Positions 44,970-55,606 of a stretch of DNA of 64,000 bases are shown here, in pieces. Every line of letters starts with the position of its first letter. Within the stretch, counting starts at the first letter, position 1. The position numbers and the translations under genes were made by a program. Source of the stretch: Epiperipatus broadwayi (lineage: Eukaryota; Onychophora; Udeonychophora; Euonychophora; Peripatidae); assembly GCA_028023455.1 (NCBI GenBank), contig JAQFVV010006208.1, positions 5,688,963-5,752,962 of the forward strand. The letters are read 5' to 3'. The notes below the pieces were generated by a model. That model ran no database searches. It saw only the letters and a list, made by a program, of their open reading frames with translations, and had not been told where the DNA came from.

Positions 44970-46420
44970 ATAATTTATTGCCATTATATGTATTATTTTT
45001 ATTGTTATTACAGTATGTATATATTTGTATATGTACTTTATTCAAAATGCTAGTCTATACATCCAGAGTACCTCTTTCATTGAATAAATTGAAGATTTGT
45101 GATTTTTGATTATGAATCTTTCCAGGGGCAATGGACACATCTGCTTAATAAAATAATAATTTATTTATTAATCTTTTTAATGATAATTTCAAAGCTTGCA
45201 TGATAATATAGTAAAAGTATGATAATATCTAGGTACATGGTGATCCAATAAATTCTCACAGTGAAAACTATCTTTTAGTTCCAAACTTTGAAAAGTACAC
45301 AAAAATATTATTCGATGTCTGTAAATGATTATAGTGGAAGAGTAGTTTAGATTCGTTCATTAATATATTGACTATTAGACTGATATCGCTAAGAAAAAGA
45401 AGCTGATAAGACATATCACTGAGTTTATACCTTTAAGTGTGTATATGCATATTTTTAAAGAGGAATTAATTTTTATTAATGAATAAACCTCAAATTAATT
45501 ATCATATGAAAATGCAGTTTTGCTTAAATCACTGTTATAACAAATGTACAGCCAATTTAAATTAATATGGATTTATGCATCAAATTTGAACTCAGACTTT
45601 CAAACACCCTACAGTCATCCACTCTATCCAATATGTAAAACACTATTTATTGTTCATTATCAAATTATTAACGGCCAAGACGAATTCAAATAAAAAGTTT
45701 TCTGGCACCAAATACATTAAATGGTTTATGATATATATTCTTCAATCAAATTTGTAAGAAAATCTTGTTTTTGCTAAATAATGATAACTAAATATGACCC
45801 ATTATTTGTTATCTGAAAAAGAAAATTCTTGCCATACACTAATGATGAGTTAACATTATTAATCTTTATGAAAAACAAACTTTTAGATAACTATGTTAAA
45901 TACCATTGTGATTTATTTATAAATAAATAAGGTAATTCTTTATTTATAAAGAAATAAGTTAATTATTTATTTATTCTAGCATCACCAATTTTAAAATTAT
46001 GAGAACTGATTGCATAATATATTAATTAGAAAGCCCTAGAAAATAGCAACACAAAATAAACATATATTGAAGATTTTTAATTATTTGTAAATAAGTGCAT
46101 AGTCTTTATAAATGAAATTTTTTATAACATTATCACATATTTAGAAGTGATTAGACAGTAACTTGACAATCTTCATTAGTTGGATTAAACCATTAAAAAA
46201 ACAACAATTTTAGAATAAAGATATACTGACAAAATGATTTAAGTGTTAATGAATCATCACTAATGCATGCATTTTTTTTAGTTAAAAGATTTGAAATATC
46301 AGTATTTTATATACTATCTCTGAATGTTCCTTAATATAATGTTTTTTATCTCAGTGAATGTCGAACTGTTTATTGTATTTTTATACATTGCATTGTATTT
46401 TATATTTTAGAGAAAGGCTT
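44970..46420. other. AT-rich DNA with a family B scrap
   Basis: TTTGAACTCAGACTTTCAAA at 45588 to about 45640 is a family B end fragment. The rest is unassigned. Confidence 0.5.
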
Positions 46421-46806
46421 AACCTTTATCATATTTGCTTTGAACATTTATAATAATCAAACATTGTTTTTTTACTATAGCAGTAGCTCTCAAACATTGA
46501 CACAAGATAGCAACTTTATAAAAATAAGAATGATCGTCTTGAACCTAAATATTTACTTATATAGGCCAATCTGAAAGCATGAAGCTGTTATTCTCTTCAC
46601 TTTTTAAGTCCACTATTTCCTTTACAAATTAACCTTTGTGAAATTTTGCAATTTCCAATGAGTTAATATTATGATCTTTATACTGAAAATATATAAACTA
46701 ATGTAAAGATTATAATATTAACTCATTGTAAATTGCAAGATTTCATGAATGTTCATTTGTAAAGGAAATAGAGGACTTAAAAAGTGAAGTGACTAACATC
46801 TTTATA

Positions 46807-47296
46807 AACAATGAGCATTGCCAATTGCTCAACAAGCTTTGTGATAAATGTTTAGCCAAAGAAAACATTTAAAATATCTTTGTCAGGACCCCCTCCCCCC
46901 AAACCTCTGACCATCGTTTCGTGCTTTGACATTCCTCAGAGAATAGGCATTGCGAATTGCTCAACAAGCTTTGTGATAAATGCTTAGCCAGAGAAAACAT
47001 TTAAAATATCTCTGTCAGGAACCCCCCCCCCCCAACCTCAGACCATGGTTTCGTGCTTTGGCACTTTTCAGAGAGGCATTAGGGTAGCTTCAGACCCTAC
47101 TTAGCACCTCTCTGAGGAGTGCCAAAGCACGAAACCATGGTCAGACATTTGGAGGGGGATCCTGACAGTGATATTTTAATGCTTTCTGTGGCTAAGCATT
47201 TATCACAAAGTTTGTTGAGCAATTGGCAATGCTCATTGTTTATATCTTACAAGCTTAAGAGAATGGAGTCATGTGATCTATGATTTTTTTTTTTTT
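46807..47296 (+). mobile_element. family C fold-back element, long copy (about 490 bp)
   Basis: AACAATGAGCATTGCC arms, two direct left units (46807 and 46942, GCTTTGTGATAAATG, CCCC-runs, ATGGTTTCGTGCTTTG) and one inverted right unit, then the tail TTACAAGCTTAAGAGAATGG to GTCATGTGATCTATG as in the 29.9-kb copy. Three hammerhead segments: two left ones on the minus strand (46.9 and 47.06 kb, decayed) and one right one on the plus strand. The target duplication is not clear. Confidence 0.85.
47105..47155 (+). ncRNA. canonical hammerhead ribozyme, family C
   Basis: CTGAGGA (47112-47118), stem II GTGC (47119-47122) loop CAAA, GCAC (47127-47130) with canonical closing G-C, GAAA (47131-47134), stem III palindrome ACCATGGT, and the GTC cleavage triplet ending at 47142. 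Inner stem I is TCT with AGA. Every conserved position of the hammerhead core is present. The two minus-strand siblings have G8 or stem II changes. Confidence 0.85.
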
Positions 47297-47499
47297 ACTA
47301 TTTATAACAGCTTTACACTCTCAAATCAAGATGCTTCAGATTGACCTGTATAAGTGGGAATTTAGATTAAAGATAAGATGATATTTTTATCTCTATAAAA
47401 TATACCATAATAAATAATAATTGATCACAGTCAAGATGCTTGGAATTGGAGCATTTAGAGAAAGAATAAATAACTTGTGAAAAGACAAAATAAATTCAA

Positions 47500-47800
47500 T
47501 TAGTAAAATATATTGTTATATGCAAGAGAATAATTAATATCAAAATGTGTGAGGAGAATTGTGGAGAGGGCAGGAGATAATTGATCCAAATTAGTAATAA
47601 ACAGAATATTAAATTAGCACAATATAAATAGATTCCAATAACAGAAATAGTGGCTAAGAAACAATTTAACTTTATTGACATAAACAAAAAATAGAAAGTA
47701 ACATAAATGATCTAAGATGAAGATCTTTATTAGGATATAATTTGTTACCATTATTATTGTCTACATTATAATTATTTAACATAAAACTCTTTTCATATAC
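47500..47800. other. AT-rich DNA, nothing recognised
   Basis: No supported feature before the inverted repeat at 47806. Confidence 0.5.
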
Positions 47801-47805
47801 TAGTG

Positions 47806-48475
47806 AAATACTCTGAAAAAACTTGAGCTGAGTCACGCCACTATGAAAAGGTATAATCGTGTAGATATATTCTCACTTAATAGCACTGAATTTAACTCTC
47901 TTAAACAATCTTCTGAACAATACTAGATAGAACTCCATTTGAACATGCTCTTCAAATAGTCTATGAAATTTCATGCTTATTTCCAGCTTGTAAAGCAGCA
48001 TACTATAGGGAGTTTCTAAGTAATAGATCTATGAGAGTCACCCAGCACTCCTATCCTTATGAAAAGGCTAAACAGGATTGGCAACATAAGTCAATTTTTC
48101 TGGATCACAAGCCTGCTACATGACACATTTCCCCCTTCTAACATTGTCCATTTGTATAGAGTGATGATTGTTAGAAAAAGTTCAAGGTGGCATAGGTTAT
48201 TGCAAGAGATCCAAATTCAATCAATAGGAAGGAGTCTTGCATCCCTTTGTCAAAAAAATGGAACATCTGGCATTTACAATTTACATTTCTCACTGCAATA
48301 ATTTGCATATTTTATAAACTATATATTCATTCTGATCCCGGCACAGTTAGTTAATTAATTTTGCACTATGATTCTGGTATTTGCCAAAAGTTAACTCAGA
48401 ACTATTAAGTGAGAATATATCTATGTGGTTATACTTTTTCATAATGGATTGACTCAGTTCACGTTTTTCAGAGTA
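47806..48475 (+). mobile_element. element with inverted repeats around a PLE endonuclease
   Basis: Inverted repeats of about 75 bp (47806-47881 and 48396-48475; TCTGAAAAA...TTCTCACTTAATAG) flank a 500-bp interior that encodes a GIY-YIG fragment. This resembles a PLE deletion derivative with inverted pseudo-LTRs. No reverse transcriptase remains and no target duplication was resolved. Confidence 0.65.
47938..48303 (+). pseudogene. Penelope-like GIY-YIG endonuclease fragment, copy 3
   Basis: RTPFEHALQIVYEISC leads to PACKAAYYREF (degenerate YYG), NRSMRVTQHS (R..EH region), later NSINRKESCIPLSKKW, the shared C-terminal block. Stops and a frameshift lie between. Homologous to the 15.8-kb and 33.9-kb copies at the same motifs in the same order. 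Confidence 0.6.
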
Positions 48476-48479
48476 TTGT

Positions 48480-48930
48480 CTATTTTAATGGACATAAAAA
48501 TAGAAGAAATGAGAAAGAATACATCACATGATAAAGTTAATAATAGAATAGAAATTGGAACAAGGCAGAAAATTGAAGAATATAGAGGAAAAACTCCAAT
48601 TAAATTATTAGGAGTATAGTAATAGTAAAGAAGAAATTATAAAAGAGTTAAGAGGTTAAGAGAAACAATAATTTTGCTTCAGAAAGGGCAGGGAAAGAAA
48701 AAGTTTTAAAAAAACTTTGGAAGAACTTAAATCAACTGAACTTTTAGAAATGTGTAAAAGAAAATAATCATTGAAGAAGATTTTTTTTTTGAGTAATAGC
48801 ATATTAATTTTGAAGAAAATCAAACGAAGCTCAGACTTGACAGTTAATTGTTGAACTTTAAATGGAAAAATGAACATTGAGCTAAGTATAATTTAATTTA
48901 AGAGAAATTTAAGAGATTTCTTCTTCACAA
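48480..48930. other. no recognised feature
   Basis: Purine-rich; 60-70 codon frames on both strands without resemblance to known proteins. Confidence 0.4.
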
Positions 48931-48944
48931 CAGTGTTAATTTTT

Positions 48945-49169
48945 AAAACAGGCAAAATTCTCCATACAGTAGTGCCACTCAGTGCCAACCAGAGTAATCA
49001 TTGGATACCAGAAGGCAATCCCCATCTAGTGCCTACTCATCCAACACCCCAAGACTAGTTTCTGGCTTGTGGCCTTCGTCAGTGAGAAGCTTTGGATCTG
49101 AGAGCACTGCACCTACATCTTAGGATCTAATGCAACCCTCCAGCAGCCACCTTTTATCATGTGATGTTT
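48945..49169 (+). mobile_element. family A element, one-armed (225 bp)
   Basis: AAAACAGGCAAAATTCTCC through the complete first arm including CCACCTTTTATC, then directly the tail ATCATGTGATGTTT. A perfect 13-bp duplication AGTGTTAATTTTT lies at 48932-48944 and 49170-49182. On the minus strand the hammerhead-like core CTGACGA (complement 49076-49082), GGC/GCC stem II, GAAACTAGTC is intact. It shows a copy without a hairpin. Confidence 0.93.
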
Positions 49170-49309
49170 AGTGTTAATTTTTAATAATAAATGACTGGAA
49201 CATGAAAAAAAACCTGGTCTGATTATAATACTCTTATAATGAATGTATTTTTCAGTTAGTATTGTAAGATTGTGGTTATATATTAAGTGCGTAAGAAGTA
49301 TCTAAATAT

Positions 49310-49675
49310 TTTTAGAGAAAGGTTTTAACCTTTATCATATGTGTCTTGAACGTTCGATGTCTTTTTTATGATTATAGAGTGATCTCTCAAACCTCGACAC
49401 AAGATAGCGACTTTATAAAGATAAGAACAGTCGTCTTATCCTTAACCTAAATTTCCACTTATATAGGCCAACCTGAAACATCTTGATTTGAGAGCATGAA
49501 GCTGTTAGTCTCTTCACTTTTAAAGTCCATTATTTTTTTATTTTTATGAAGTCATTATCTTGTGTCGAGGTTTGAGAGATCCCTCTATATTAAAAAAAAA
49601 AAAAAGACATTGTTTGACTATTATAAACATTCAAGGTGAATATGATAAAGGTTAAAGCTTTTTTCAAAAAATATT
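49310..49675. mobile_element. family E fold-back element, copy 2
   Basis: TTTTAACCTTTATCATATG, CTCAAACCTCGACACAAG, CACTTATATAGGCCAACC, GCATGAAGCTGTTAG, then inverted return TTGTGTCGAGGTTTGAG and ATGATAAAGGTTAAAGC. No hammerhead core or ORF was found. Confidence 0.75.
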
Positions 49676-49679
49676 CACC

Positions 49680-50995
49680 TAGTATTATATCTTAGAAGTG
49701 GAATACGGTTTGATGGTGAGCAAGAAAAGATTGGTAGAATTATAACATTTATAGGTATAAAGTTGCCGATTTCATATCTGAACAAATAAATGAATATAAA
49801 ATAAGTATCAGGTGTACTTGCAGCTTTGTGATGAGCATATTCAAATTTTGTTAAATTTTTTATCACAATACAAAGGAGACATATATCATGGGATAAGAAG
49901 AATTCTAAAATTGGGGAAATATGGAGTGATCATGTTAATAGTTTTACACTTGGCTGAATAGGAGATCAACGTTAATCAGTTTTGTTGCTATACAGGCAAG
50001 ACCAAATTTAAATTAGAGAACTATAAGCTTTGCTCTTGAAAATAAATTATTTGGAAATTGATCATGAATTTAGATAATGGATTGAGTTGAAATATTTATT
50101 ATTTGAGAAGGTTCACTGTTTGAAAATGAATGTTTCCTTAATAAAACAAATTGGTACTCATAGTAAACCTATGTTGACATTTTATGCATAAATGTTGCTG
50201 ACAAGGAAAACCTAATCTGTAGAGAATAATACACATAAAAATATGATAAAAAAGGACTTATAAAAAGATCTTAGAGGAAGTAGCAGAAAATATTTTAATT
50301 TTTAGTGATATCATATGAATGATGGTTGATCAGACAAATACCTTTGAAGTTTACTTGATGAATTAATGTTGAATGAATTCCAAGTGAATTTTTTCCAAAT
50401 GTGTTGATGAATACAGATATTTGGTTTTTGAAGAACTTAGATCACCAGATTAGAGATTATCAGATATTTGTTCCTGATTCTATGTTGTTTATTTGAAATA
50501 ATTTTTATGTTAGAGATACCAGATATTTATTTATTGATCTTATATTGTAAAAAGGCTTTAATATTAAGTAAAGAGGTTACCAGAAGATCTATTCTTCCTT
50601 AAAAGAATAAAATATGCAGAATTTCCCACATAGCTCATGAGATGTTAAATGAGTTTTGGAATATGAAACACATCACAATTTTAGGATTGTAAGTCCTGAA
50701 ACTTTTGAAAGATTATACTGATTGTGTGGATGTTGGTGAGAACAAAACAATAATTCCATGATCAACTAATAATGTTACCTGTTAATGAAAGAAAGAATTA
50801 TTCTATACAATAGTTGATTAGTTTTTTAAGATAAAAAAAAATATTATTTAAAATTTAGTGAAAAAAATTAGATATATCTGAAAGTGTTTTGCTTTATTTT
50901 GTTGGGAAGGTCTATAAAACGTATACATATATATCCAAATATTTAATCACCCCACATGTGATGTGGTGTGTTATGGCTACCCCTTTATCGAAGTC
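49680..50995. other. unassigned, possibly decayed coding
   Basis: Base composition is less T/A-patterned than flanks, but all frames are closed by stops and I recognise no motif. Confidence 0.35.
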
Positions 50996-50999
50996 AGGA

Positions 51000-51545
51000 A
51001 TCTCTAGCCAATATGTACAAGAAAAACCTGTGAGCCATTTTACCTTCCCTTTCCATTCCCACTCTAAGTTTTTCCCATATTCTTCTCACTCTGCTCTATC
51101 CCATTTTCACAACATCATCTTTATCCACTCCATGGCCTTTGTATCTAGATCCCTCTTATCTTTTTTCAACCCTAGCATAAAGACCAATAACCCACTTCTG
51201 GTACAATCATTTGATCTATATTTATTCCTCCACAACTTCATTATTTGTATCCTTTCTTCTTATAAGCATTTTATATTCTGTTAGCAAATGTCTAATATTT
51301 TCCATGCCTTCCTTACATAACCTGCACACTAAATCATCTTCATTTCTCCATTTATGTGTATATTCCCTTGTTGCTAGCAATCCTGTTCGAGTTTTAAATA
51401 GAAAATACTTTTCCTGCTATTATCATAAATTAACTCTTATTCAATATTCTATTTACTTCTTTATTTAAGCTCTTTTTACTCTCCATACTAGTTTCTCTAT
51501 AATTCATCTATTCTTCTACCCCTTCTTTACCGCTATAATACTCAA
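51000..51545 (-). pseudogene. LINE C-terminal fragment with CxxC motif
   Basis: The minus strand reads RTGLLATREYTHKWRN, then DDLVCRLCKEGMENIRHLLT near 51300-51370: the C..C....E...H.L zinc-knuckle-like motif typical of LINE ORF ends. It is followed by KRDLDTKAMEWIKMMLWKWD near 51100-51170, which also occurs at 27.9 kb. Stops interrupt the frame. Confidence 0.65.
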
Positions 51546-51559
51546 CAATTCTCCTATCA

Positions 51560-51984
51560 ACAAGGCAAAACTCTCCATACAGTATAGTGCCACCCTGTGC
51601 CAATCAGAGTAATCAATAGATGCCAGAAGGCCTGTGCATAAAATCCCTATCTAATGCCTACTCATCCAATATCCCCAGACTAGTTTCTGGCTTGTGGCCT
51701 TCATCAGTGAGGAGCTTTGGATCTGAGAGCACTGCATCTAGATCTTAGGATCTAATGCAACCCTCCAGCAACCACCTTTTATCTCTACTTAACTACAAAA
51801 CTATGAGAATGAAATTGAAAACACAAAAATATTTTCAATCTAAGCTCAATAGCTTATATAGTCATCCATTGATTACTCTGGTTGTTACAGGATGGCACTA
51901 CTGAATGGAGAGTTTTGTCTTGTTTATAAACAATTATGTGCTAGTATAAGAGATGGTGATCATGTGATGCTTAATGGTTTAATC
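51560..51984 (+). mobile_element. family A element (425 bp)
   Basis: A full first arm up to AGCTTATATAGTCATCC, then a short second arm (GATTACTCTGG to GGAGAGTTTTG) and tail TGATCATGTGATGCTTAATG. A 13-bp duplication with one mismatch (AATTCTCCTATCA / AATTGTCCTATCA) lies at 51547-51559 and 51985-51997. It is inserted at the edge of the LINE fragment. Confidence 0.92.
51670..51715 (-). ncRNA. hammerhead-like ribozyme, family A
   Basis: CTGATGA (complement 51701-51707), A-GGC-CACAA-GCC-A, GAAA, CTAG, TC on the minus strand; all core residues intact, identical to 26410 apart from the loop. Confidence 0.65.
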
Positions 51985-51999
51985 AATTGTCCTATCACA

Positions 52000-53130
52000 A
52001 TCATTCCACCCTTGGTACAAATATACTGATATAAAGACTTTATCCAAATCTTCTGCATACCATACCACGATTAAGAAATTCAGCCTTGTCCTCTGAAAAA
52101 TAATTATATAAATATATAGAGTCCATATAAGCTCTCTGTGAAATAAATATATTAGAGTCCATATTTCAAAATACGGACTCTAGTTTATAGAGGTCCGGGT
52201 TGAATTTCTCAACCATATTGAGTTTAATATTTAACGTTTGGATATTTATTTCAGTTTAGCTTTAGCACTGGGATTATTTTCATATATATATGAAATATGC
52301 TGTAAGCAGTCTTTTCTTAAATATTTTTCTTTCATTAAATAAACCTCATAATTTGGAATTTTAATTAAATAGATAACAAATCAGATTAATCTATAAATAC
52401 TTTTATTCAAAAAAAAGTTGGTTTACTTTGACTTATGAAAATCATTTTTCTAAAATCAATTTTATATATATAAAAAGGAAAAGTCTGTTTTTCAAATTAA
52501 TTTCTCAGAGAGATTCGAGTGTCTAGAGTAAACAAGAGTAAATGTGTGTAACAATCTATTTGTGTAAAGGTAATATTTATTGTAAAGCAAATCCCGATGG
52601 ATTTAAACTGTCTAATAGTTTTTAATTAGCTATACTTATATTACTGAATGACCGTTGTTTATAATTGTTGTGAGAAGTAGAAAAACAGAAGTCAGGTCTA
52701 GGCAGATCACATTAATGTTGGCTGAACCCAATGCAAGATTAGTGGATAGAAAGAAAACATTTGTGGGTTTGCTTGCCTACTTTGAAGTTTCAAACTATCC
52801 CTGATATCATATATGTTGTTAACACATTGACCCCCCCCCCCAAAAAAAAAAAAAAGCAATCTTCTCTTTAGATTACAAATAATTTTATAAGAAATTACTA
52901 AGCTACAAATGAGTAATTATCTTTCGAAGCTGCAAATGGAAATCTTAAAGTTATCACAGAAATTGTTTACTATTTACTATTTCTTCTTGGGGAAAAAAAA
53001 ATGATATTAAATTTACATACAAATCAAAAAATATTTTACTACGAGCACATATGTCAATTAGCAAGTTTATTTAAAGAAAGTCTTTTTAGCATTAGCTAAA
53101 ACTCTGCGAGAATTGTGTTTAATAATGTAT
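52000..53130. other. AT-rich DNA with a short palindrome
   Basis: CTAGAGTCCGTATTTTG and its complement around 52150-52182 form a short hairpin. No other supported feature. Confidence 0.5.
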
Positions 53131-53239
53131 AAATTTTTTAAATATAGGGGTTTGAACTCAGACTTTCAAGCAATCTTCAACTATCCACACTATTTTATAC
53201 TATTGATATACATGACCACACACATGTAGAAAATATAAA

Positions 53240-53305
53240 TAACCACCAATATCCCCGTATTTCGTGCTGATCTAGCACTCATCAGTTGGTCCAGATTATC
53301 ATCTC
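53240..53305 (-). ncRNA. hammerhead ribozyme type I, family B copy 12
   Basis: GGACCAA, CTGATGA (complement 53279-53285), stem II GTGCT-AGATC-AGCAC with five pairs, GAAA, then TACGGGGATA: two inserted bases change stem III, while TTGG still pairs with CCAA. The loop of stem II differs (AGATC against GGTTC) while the stem is kept. Confidence 0.8.
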
Positions 53306-53420
53306 CCACACACATATATAATCAGTGCTCAGTTTATATTAAGATAGCAAATCTTCATACCTTAATGCACTGGCTTCAATCTACTCCAACCCTTCAGCCA
53401 TTCATATCATTGAAAATCTG

Positions 53421-53684
53421 ATGATAGAATGCCCGAATCCCATGCTGCTGCCAATATTGTTGTTATGTCCATGTTGACCTCAAGCCACTCTGACCCCTCA
53501 TGTATAGGATGATAGAATGCCCGAATCCCATGCTGCTGCCAATATTGTTGTTATGTCCATGTTGACCTCAAGCCACTCTGACCCCTCATGTATAGGATGA
53601 TAGAATGCCCGAATCCCATGCTGCTGCCAATATTGTTGTTATGCCCATGTTGACCTCAAGTCACTCTGACCCCTCATGTATAGG
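53421..53684 (+). repeat. 88-bp tandem repeat, exactly three copies
   Basis: Unit starts ATGATAGAATGCCCGAATCC at 53421, 53509 and 53597. Copies 1 and 2 look identical and copy 3 differs at about two positions. The repeat is internal to family B and absent from its other copies. Confidence 0.95.
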
Positions 53685-53764
53685 ACAGTATCCATTTAAG
53701 TACATAGAAGAGGGATGGGCAGAATGCAGGCTTAATATGTAAGATTTGAAATACAGGCATTCTT

Positions 53765-54290
53765 ATACCTGGGACTTATTGTAAATATAAGGGATTTATA
53801 ATCTACTTAATGCTAGTTATATTAATTACAAAACATGGAAGCATAATCTTTTATAATTCACAAGTTATTTTAATCTAACCACTTATATATATATTGATTT
53901 GTCATAAATACTTTTTTTGAATTAATGCTCTAAATATAAATTTGCCATTGAAAATAATTAAATTTTCCAAATATTTGGAATTTCTTATAAAGGGTTGAAA
54001 TACAGGCTCACATTTACAGCAATATGCTAATAAATTAAATAATTTGAATATTATTTCACATTTACCATGTAAATAGTTAAATCATATACATCATCATCAT
54101 CATCATTATTATTGTTGTTGTTGAATCTTCTTTTTTTGCTCCATTCTTTTAAATTATTTATTTTGTTATTGTGATTAAAATTCATATATCTTTCCTGAAC
54201 TTTGGTTAGAGAAAAACAGACATGTTGTGAGGAAAAGAATAAACGTCTTTTTTCCTGAATAATATATATATACATTGCTATTGAAATCTT
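53765..54290. other. AT-rich DNA, nothing recognised
   Basis: Includes the microsatellite ATCATCATCATCATCATT at about 54091-54108; no supported gene. Confidence 0.45.
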
Positions 54291-54294
54291 AAAC

Positions 54295-54475
54295 AGGGTT
54301 CAACGAGATTATAAAAGACCCAGAAAGAGACCACATGTGAGATGGATGGATGAAATAAGAAAGTGTGCAGGGGTGATGTGGAGAAGAGAAGCTAAAGATC
54401 GGAGATGGATTGAACTTGGAGAGATCTTTATCCTGCAGTGGATTGATAATGGTGTTTGATGATGATGATGATGAC
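54295..54475 (+). pseudogene. RTE-type LINE 3' end, sense orientation
   Basis: Reads in frame KRPRKRPHVRWMDEIRKCAG, VMWRREAKDRRWIELGEIF, LQWIDNGV, stop, then the 3' microsatellite TGATGATGATGATGA. This is the conserved C-terminus of RTE-like elements and their typical short-repeat 3' tail. The best copy in the window for identifying the element type; all 5' sequence is missing. Confidence 0.85.
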
Positions 54476-54479
54476 AGTG

Positions 54480-55120
54480 TTATAAATATAGATATTTCTG
54501 TACCTGTATATAATATAGCATGCTCCATTAAATACGGTAGCCCAAAATGATGCATAAATTAGCCAGAATTGTCTGCAATTAAAATAAGTTCAGTTTACTA
54601 GGCTGATAATCTGTTTCAATATAATGTAAATATATTTTATACCAATTATCATCAATATTGTTCTTACATTTCAAGTAAACAGCTTTAGATATTGGGGGAA
54701 AAAACTAATAGTTACAACTATGTTTGAAAGATAACTGAAAATTTTGAGATTGATTATAATTGTTTAAAAAAATCTAAGTAGAAAAATACAATTAAAGTTA
54801 ATAATGAAGATTCGTATGCACTTATAAAATAAAGTATATTATATACCTAAGGATAAATGAAATTCATAATTTTTAATAATCGTTTGAGAATTTATTGAAA
54901 GTTATTATTGTAAATACATGCTAGTTAAAAAAAAAAAATATACTAGGAGAATAAATTTGTATAATTTCTACATATAGGAATAAAATGTTTGTTACAATAA
55001 AACTTAGGAAGTAATAGACAAAAATGTAATAAGGAAGTAATAGACAAAAATGTAATGGACAAATTTTGGTCCACTTTTTTGCCCTAGAGTAATTCTCAAA
55101 AAAGGTTTGAAATTATTTAA
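54480..55120. other. AT-rich DNA, nothing recognised
   Basis: Short duplication AAGTAATAGACAAAAATGTA at about 55010 and 55034. Confidence 0.5.
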
Positions 55121-55132
55121 CTTACTTTAACA

Positions 55133-55606
55133 CAGGGGTCCCCAACCCTATGCACCACGGCGCCCATAGACCATTTTATGTGTGCCCGCTGCTATCCAAA
55201 TACGATAAAAAATTATTTATCGGATACAAATAAATTTAATTTTTAAAATTTCTTATAAATTATTGTATTATATTGTAATCAAATTGTAGGGCATACTATA
55301 CTTTTACAGCAGAAAATATAAACGTTTATTATATGCTAAAATTTTATTTTTGAAATAAATATTTTTTTGTACATTATGTGTATTATTAACAATATCCAAC
55401 TATAAATTTACATTGAAAAAATAAATGGTGCCCGCCACCTGGCCGGTATTGTAGAATGTGCTCTTTTTTTTTTTTTCAAGTGTCATAGCATCGGCCGAGA
55501 TGTGAACCCGCAACCCGGGCAACTGCTTGTAAGGCAGTCGCACTGACCTCTTGACCACCAATGCAAGACTAGAATCTCTTAAGTGCAAAAAGGTTGGGGA
55601 ACCCTG
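55133..55606 (-). mobile_element. non-autonomous hAT element (474 bp) with nested SINE
   Basis: Terminal inverted repeats CAGGGGTCCCCAACC and GGTTGGGGAACCCTG (14 of 15 match) with an 8-bp duplication CTTTAACA / CTTTAATA at 55125-55132 and 55607-55614. Interior has no transposase; it carries a tRNA-derived SINE in its right half. Both 8-bp duplication and TIR are typical of hAT. Confidence 0.92.
55464..55571 (-). mobile_element. tRNA-derived SINE, copy 2 (inside the hAT element)
   Basis: Minus strand: TTGCATTGGTGGTCAAGAGG (A-box region), ACTGC-CTTACAA-GCAGT (intact anticodon-like stem-loop), GGTTCACATCTC (B-box), CTATGACACTTG and a 13-base A tail. It inserted after the hAT element did, or travelled with it. 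Confidence 0.85.

Larger units (their letters stand above)
46425..47490. mobile_element. family E fold-back with nested family C
   Basis: The left block, TTAACCTTTATCATATTTGC through GACACAAGATAGCAAC and GCATGAAGCTGTTATTC, is partly inverted at 47305-47395 (AACAGCTTTACACTCTC, ATAAGTGGGAATTTAG). Between them lie a second palindrome (46580-46800, TTAATATTATGATC centre) and the family C element. Related family E copies: 49310-49675 and 55880-56330. Confidence 0.65.
53140..53760 (+). mobile_element. family B element, copy 12, with internal tandem array
   Basis: GGGTTTGAACTCAGACTTTC to GGGATGGGCAGAATGCAGGC. Long single arm with an 88-bp segment tandemly triplicated (53421-53684). Confidence 0.85.

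Noticed and set aside
53421-53684. CRISPR-like array
   Set aside because: Three uninterrupted 88-bp direct units without repeat-spacer alternation, in eukaryotic repeat DNA.
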